Shown here: piece after piece, positions 7,701 through 10,000 of the stretch
Position numbering within the stretch: the first letter of the stretch is position 1
Layout of the letters: each line of letters begins with the position of its first letter
Assembly (NCBI RefSeq): GCF_008831285.2
Contig: NC_045140.1
Coordinates: 30,481,275-30,491,274, forward strand
DNA: 10,000 bases
Source of the DNA: Nymphaea colorata
Lineage: Eukaryota > Streptophyta > Magnoliopsida > Nymphaeales > Nymphaeaceae
Direction of reading: 5' to 3'
Notes under the pieces: generated by a model
Seen by the model: only the letters and a program-made list of their open reading frames with translations
What the model was told of the DNA's origin: nothing
Databases searched by the model: none
Program-made: the position numbers and the translations under genes

Positions 7701-8820
7701 GCAGCATATCGTAAGAGCCCAGAATCGAATGAAACAAACATATGATAAAGGCCGCAAAGATCGAGAGTTCAAGGTTGGGGACATGGCATGGTTGAAGAGG
7801 CTACCTATGCGACAAAAATCGTTGCTTGGACAGCCTTATTCCAAACTTTTACCCCGTTATTATGGGCCATTCCGGGTCTTGCAAAGAGTTGGCAAAGGAG
7901 CCTACAGGTTAGCACTACCACCCACCGCATTAGTCCATCCGGTCTTCCATGTAACTAGACTCAAGCCGCATTTTGGTCAGTTGCCAGAACTTATTGAACC
8001 TTTGCCAGATTTTCGGCCTAGACCGTATAGGATACTTCGTCACCGGCACCTGCAGAGAGAGGGGCGTCAGAGACATGAGGTTTTAGTTGAGTGGGACGGC
8101 CCAGATTCAGGTACATCATGGGAGCTATATGACAGGATTGTCCAGGATTTCCCAACTACTAGAGCTTGGGGACAAGCTCAGTCTCAGCGTGGTGGATCTG
8201 ATACGGAACTCCCTAGGACTAGGCCGGGACTAGCCTTGATTGCTGCCGAATCCCATCAACTACCACAGGCCGATAGCGCTAAGCTTGTCTGCGCGAACCC
8301 TTTGTCGCCAGATGGGCATGAGAGACTTGGTAAGGGTGAGACTTGGCCACTGAGTGTAAGGGGCAGAGAGGCTTTACTAACTGTGAATGGTGCAGCTTGT
8401 AGCGCTAATAACGCCACACAAGGCCTAACGTCACACCAGGTAATCGTCGGAGGCATGCCACTGCCGGCCACAGGCGCAGCACAACTCCGGGGCACGGCCG
8501 AGCGCACAGCCGAGGGACATCGCCGACTACCGGGCATCGAGGACGCAGACGGGTGCCGCGCGCAGGAGAGCGTCGACGCTGGAGGTCACCTGGAGCATTG
8601 TGAGGTTGTAGCGAGCGAGGACGCTATCAGAGTGCACAGCGGAAACCTTAGAGAGGCTAACGAGCGGGCACCACCATCACCACTAGCAGCAGCAGCACTC
8701 GGGCGGGTGGCCGATCCTTGTTCCGAGGGTATCACGCACGGAGGTCATTCCAGCGAGGACAGCATTTTTCTTAGGGAGGCTAGCCGATGCAGTGAGCTGG
8801 AGTTGTCCGGGCCCAGCTGA
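4753..8820 (+). CDS. pol: Pol polyprotein: protease, RT, RNase H, integrase, chromodomain
   Basis: Pol supplies the enzymes for cDNA synthesis and integration. Counting from the ATG at 4753, the order is as follows. An acidic linker comes first. The aspartic protease has DSGATHNF with catalytic D65. Reverse transcriptase spans about 255-445, with D338 (in [10 protein letters not shown]) and D402/D403 (in [10 protein letters not shown]). RNase H has D548, E585, D610 and D653. The integrase zinc domain has H733, H740, C770 and C773. The integrase core has D803, D863 and E899, with exactly 35 residues between the last two. A GPF/Y-type module follows at about 1037, then a chromodomain at about 1091-1137. 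All catalytic residues are present and there is no internal stop. The gypsy order (RT before integrase) is clear, and [10 protein letters not shown] together with the integrase text resembles Reina-type plant chromoviruses; this is from memory of the family. The ATG is probably not the native start, since Pol is normally cleaved from Gag-Pol. Residues after about 1135 are out-of-frame and LTR-derived. Confidence 0.93.
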   Translation: MVVVEDEDEVEVSIPVEEEQPVEQECPTEIEKVDGVLHSMRDPNRPKAMRVLGTIQGHRVTILLDSGATHNFMSLETAKDSGCTLEDQAPLTVLVGDGTRLPCVHICRNMDITVQGIPYKIDVLVLPIKGMDLVLGVDWLETLGGIYWDFSKMKMRFEREGGDQVTLEGIQPNLEPKAAIKALVAQQPALWLISLATDVPPKGTETEVIPKEVQQVLDGFEDVFSEPKGLPPPRSYDHRIVLSNGAEPVNVRPYRYGFTQKTEIERLVKEMIEGGIIRPSSSPFSSPVLLVKKKDETWRFCVDYRALNEVTIKDRHPIPVIDELLDELAGASIFSKLDLRAGYHQIRMDKHDVPKTAFRTHDGHYEFLVMPFGLTNAPATFQRCMNDIFRPHLRDFILVFFDDILVYSRSLEHHIVHLRKTLQILRQNELFAKASKCSFGQESIGYLGHIVSKEGVRADPEKLHAMEQWPLPKDPRGMRGFLGLTGYYRRFIQGYGSIASPLTKMLKKGEFTWTDHSREAFVKLKAAMLAAPVLTLPDFSLDFVVETDASDVGVGAVLSQKGHPIAYMSKALTHRAKPLSTYEKELFAIVLAVEKWRPYLIGRKFIVRTDHSSLRYMLKQRVSTPTQQRWLAKLLGYDFTIEYKKGTENSAADSLSRLGEQFLTLSVLETDLWQRLVIEQEADEGLRLLRASVQQNPGSIPNHGMKGNVLYRKGKAVVPRGSSLKKELLSHFHCSTTAGHEGVAKTLARIKTQFWWEGLKGEVKEFVRSCQICQREKYEATKPPGLMHPLPIPTKPWADVSMDFIDAMPRSEGKEAVFVVVDRLTKYGHFAPLPRHYNGPLVAGIYQDYVGKLHGMPSTIVCDRDSIFLSAFWREYMRMAGTSLHFSTAHHPQTDGQSEVVNRTLETYLRCFAGERPNTWVRYLAWAEWSYNTSLHSGTSITPYEALYGCPPPLIPNYEVGTAQDDEVDCTLRNRDEILTVLRQHIVRAQNRMKQTYDKGRKDREFKVGDMAWLKRLPMRQKSLLGQPYSKLLPRYYGPFRVLQRVGKGAYRLALPPTALVHPVFHVTRLKPHFGQLPELIEPLPDFRPRPYRILRHRHLQREGRQRHEVLVEWDGPDSGTSWELYDRIVQDFPTTRAWGQAQSQRGGSDTELPRTRPGLALIAAESHQLPQADSAKLVCANPLSPDGHERLGKGETWPLSVRGREALLTVNGAACSANNATQGLTSHQVIVGGMPLPATGAAQLRGTAERTAEGHRRLPGIEDADGCRAQESVDAGGHLEHCEVVASEDAIRVHSGNLREANERAPPSPLAAAALGRVADPCSEGITHGGHSSEDSIFLREASRCSELELSGPS
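8023..8163 (+). other. Chromodomain at the integrase C-terminus
   Basis: This segment, residues about 1091-1137 of Pol, reads PYRIL, a charged strand, VLVEWDG, then TSWE and an IVQDFP helix, the usual order of a plant chromovirus chromodomain. W1114 and W1123 are the conserved tryptophans. In this group the domain is thought to direct integration to chromatin carrying particular histone marks. The likely frameshift falls at its very end, in the C run at 8151-8153, so the fold should be largely intact. Confidence 0.8.
8151..8233 (+). pseudogene. Probable native Pol C-terminus, displaced into frame 2
   Basis: Right after the chromodomain, frame 2 reads ELGDKLSL at 8162-8185. This resembles the LEDK-type motif that normally follows the chromodomain in plant elements. 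Frame 2 then stops at TAG 8231-8233. The main open frame (frame 1) reads past this with no family resemblance. Loss of one C in the CCC at 8151-8153 would explain the switch. This is inference from motif resemblance. Confidence 0.55.
8186..8198 (+). promoter_or_regulatory. Candidate polypurine tract (weak)
   Basis: The plus-strand primer site should lie immediately before the 3' LTR. The bases before TGATACGG at 8199 are G-rich (AGCGTGGTGGATC) but interrupted by pyrimidines, so this is a poor tract. A cleaner purine run, AAGGGGCAGAGAG at 8358-8370, exists. However, similarity between the two LTRs appears to continue upstream of it, which argues that it lies inside the LTR. Confidence 0.3.
8669..8699 (+). 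repeat. CAC / AGC triplet tract in the 3' LTR
   Basis: A short imperfect CAC run (8669-8683) is followed by an AGC run (8686-8699). The matching place in the 5' LTR (about 335-360) is shorter and lacks the triplets. It is either a replication-slippage expansion here or part of the loss of bases in the left copy. Confidence 0.5.
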
Positions 8821-9069
8821 CCGACCTAGCCACACATGCCCAGTGGACCGAGACTGAGTTGGAGGAGTTTTCAGCCCCAAGCCGACCATTTCAGGCCGAG
8901 ACGGAGTGATTACAGCATTACGGGTCAGTCGGAGCGGTTTTGACAGGATCCCGTCTTAGGACCCGATCCAAATCCAGCGTTTTTAGTAGGAACCGGTTTC
9001 ATTTTTAGTTATGTTTCAGTTTTGTACCGACCCGGTTCGAGACATAGACCGAACCGAGTCATGCTACAC

Positions 9070-9078
9070 TTTAAATAG
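9070..9078 (+). promoter_or_regulatory. TATA-like box of the 3' LTR
   Basis: TTTAAATAG is identical to the box at 711 in the 5' LTR. In this position it could drive read-out transcription through the rest of the LTR into flanking host DNA, which lies outside the window. Confidence 0.5.
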
Positions 9079-10000
9079 TGTCTTTGTGAAGTTAACCCTA
9101 AGTTGTTAATGATTTTTGGACAAAGTTTCTAATAGAAACAGGTTTCTCTTCACCCGCGCGTTTCTTGCGCCTCCATCTTCTTCTTCCTCCCCATTTCTGT
9201 GTGAAACATCTGAGGTTCTTCTCCAGCCTCCTCAGATTCATCAATGGCGGATTGGCAACCCGACATTATCCCACACCCTCCGCTGGTTTTCTCTACTAGG
9301 AGGTGAAACGAAGCAAGCAGCCGGCGGGTTGTCTTCTTCATCGTCTACCCGAGCAGAAGCAAAGGTGAATGCCGTGCGGACTCCTCAGCCACAGGGGTGT
9401 CGAGAGGCGTCATCCACCATCCGGAAGGCATTCTCCAGCCTTCGCGCAATGCCTACACGGCGGTGTGAAGATCTGAGATGCATTTGATCGTCCGTTCAGC
9501 AGAAATACAGCTAAGTGTGTTTTTCCAGCGTCATTTCCTCTTGTAGTGACTGTAAATCGCCTCCCCAATTCGTTTGTATGCCGTGGGATCCTTCTGGAAT
9601 CCGTGAGGATGATCTGAAGAAGGATCGAAGCGAAGGAGAATGGGTTTGGGGGTCGTTTGGAGGATGATCGAGCCTCTTTTTGAGCATTCGGTTGAAACAG
9701 GCCTACCACAGCCAGTCTCAATCCGAGCTTAAATCGAAGGGTCAATCGGCCATAACTTTTGGGGATTTTGATACTGTTCGCTTCCCACCGAACCAAGCTT
9801 TCTATAGGAAGTGGAATCGCGTCAATCCGTTCAGTATTGAGTGAGTTACGAGCTTGAGAAGTCGGAGTAGGTTCTGTCACGCAGTTCCGCCGACCAGTTC
9901 CTGTTTCCGGCGACACTTCCGGCGATCCAACCGTTGGATCTTCACGATTCCGGTGCCATTAGATTCCCAACATCCCTGAGATCATCTCCACCAAATTTGA

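Larger units (their letters stand above)
8199..10000 (+). repeat. 3' LTR (right end outside the window)
   Basis: This is the downstream copy of the LTR. The stretch 9169-10000 equals 801-1632 with no difference seen by eye at an offset of 8368. The stretch 8789-9168 matches 439-800 with small indels, and earlier parts match in islands back to about 8343. The start at 8199 is a candidate chosen because TGATACGG begins with TG, is a familiar LTR opening, and follows the probable end of pol; anything up to about 8343 is possible. By the 5' copy, about 1.7 kb remain beyond the window, ending near virtual position 11705. No separate gene is supported in it; the pol frame runs into it as far as 8820. 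Confidence 0.82.

Noticed and set aside
7232-7737. Open frames overlapping the integrase core on both strands
   Set aside because: They are shadows of the pol frame, which has all integrase catalytic residues here.
8358-8370. AAGGGGCAGAGAG as the polypurine tract with the 3' LTR starting just after it
   Set aside because: Weak similarity to the 5' LTR seems to extend upstream (cttggcc at 8342 with ctcggcc at 21), so this run is more likely inside the LTR. It is not fully excluded.
1-10000. A novel bacterial-type system, CRISPR array or defence locus
   Set aside because: Everything large in the window is explained by one plant retrotransposon. There are no spaced direct repeats, operons or prokaryotic signals.

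Overview
The window is almost entirely one plant LTR retrotransposon of the Ty3/gypsy superfamily, chromovirus branch. The evidence is an initiator-tRNA-Met type primer binding site, a Gag capsid domain, and a Pol running protease, reverse transcriptase, RNase H, integrase, chromodomain. The host is therefore most likely a flowering plant nuclear genome. No host gene, rRNA, tRNA, CRISPR array or bacterial feature is seen, and the species cannot be named from this sequence.

Layout. Positions 1-3337 are the 5' LTR, apparently cut at its left end by the window edge. It holds a TATA-like promoter near 711, a pyrimidine patch, a degenerate ~210-bp tandem repeat and several foldbacks. The primer binding site is at 3341-3352. 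Gag starts at 3376 with a coiled-coil N-terminus and a capsid domain. Its nucleocapsid part (about 4506-4735) is in another frame because of two nearly compensating small indels. Pol runs 4753-8820, but its genuine C-terminus is near 8160-8230; the remaining ~220 codons are a read-through into the LTR after a probable frameshift at a C run. The 3' LTR starts at or before about 8343, best candidate 8199 (TGATACGG), and runs off the right edge. Position 10000 pairs with position 1632 of the 5' LTR, so about 1.7 kb of it lies outside. Extrapolation gives an LTR of ~3.5 kb and an element of ~11.9 kb.

How it works together. The LTR promoter would drive a genomic RNA primed by tRNA-Met. Gag forms the particle, RT/RNase H copies the RNA, and integrase with the chromodomain inserts the cDNA, possibly guided by chromatin marks. 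This copy looks young, because about 1 kb of paired LTR shows no substitution by eye. It is probably non-autonomous as written, because Gag is broken at the zinc knuckle.

The most notable points are: the two LTRs agree almost perfectly except in the first ~640 bp, where the left copy becomes progressively corrupted by deletions; a Pol that reads like the Reina-type lineage is paired with a very long LTR; and a repeated pattern of one-base losses in short homopolymers breaks gag, the pol C-terminus and the left LTR.
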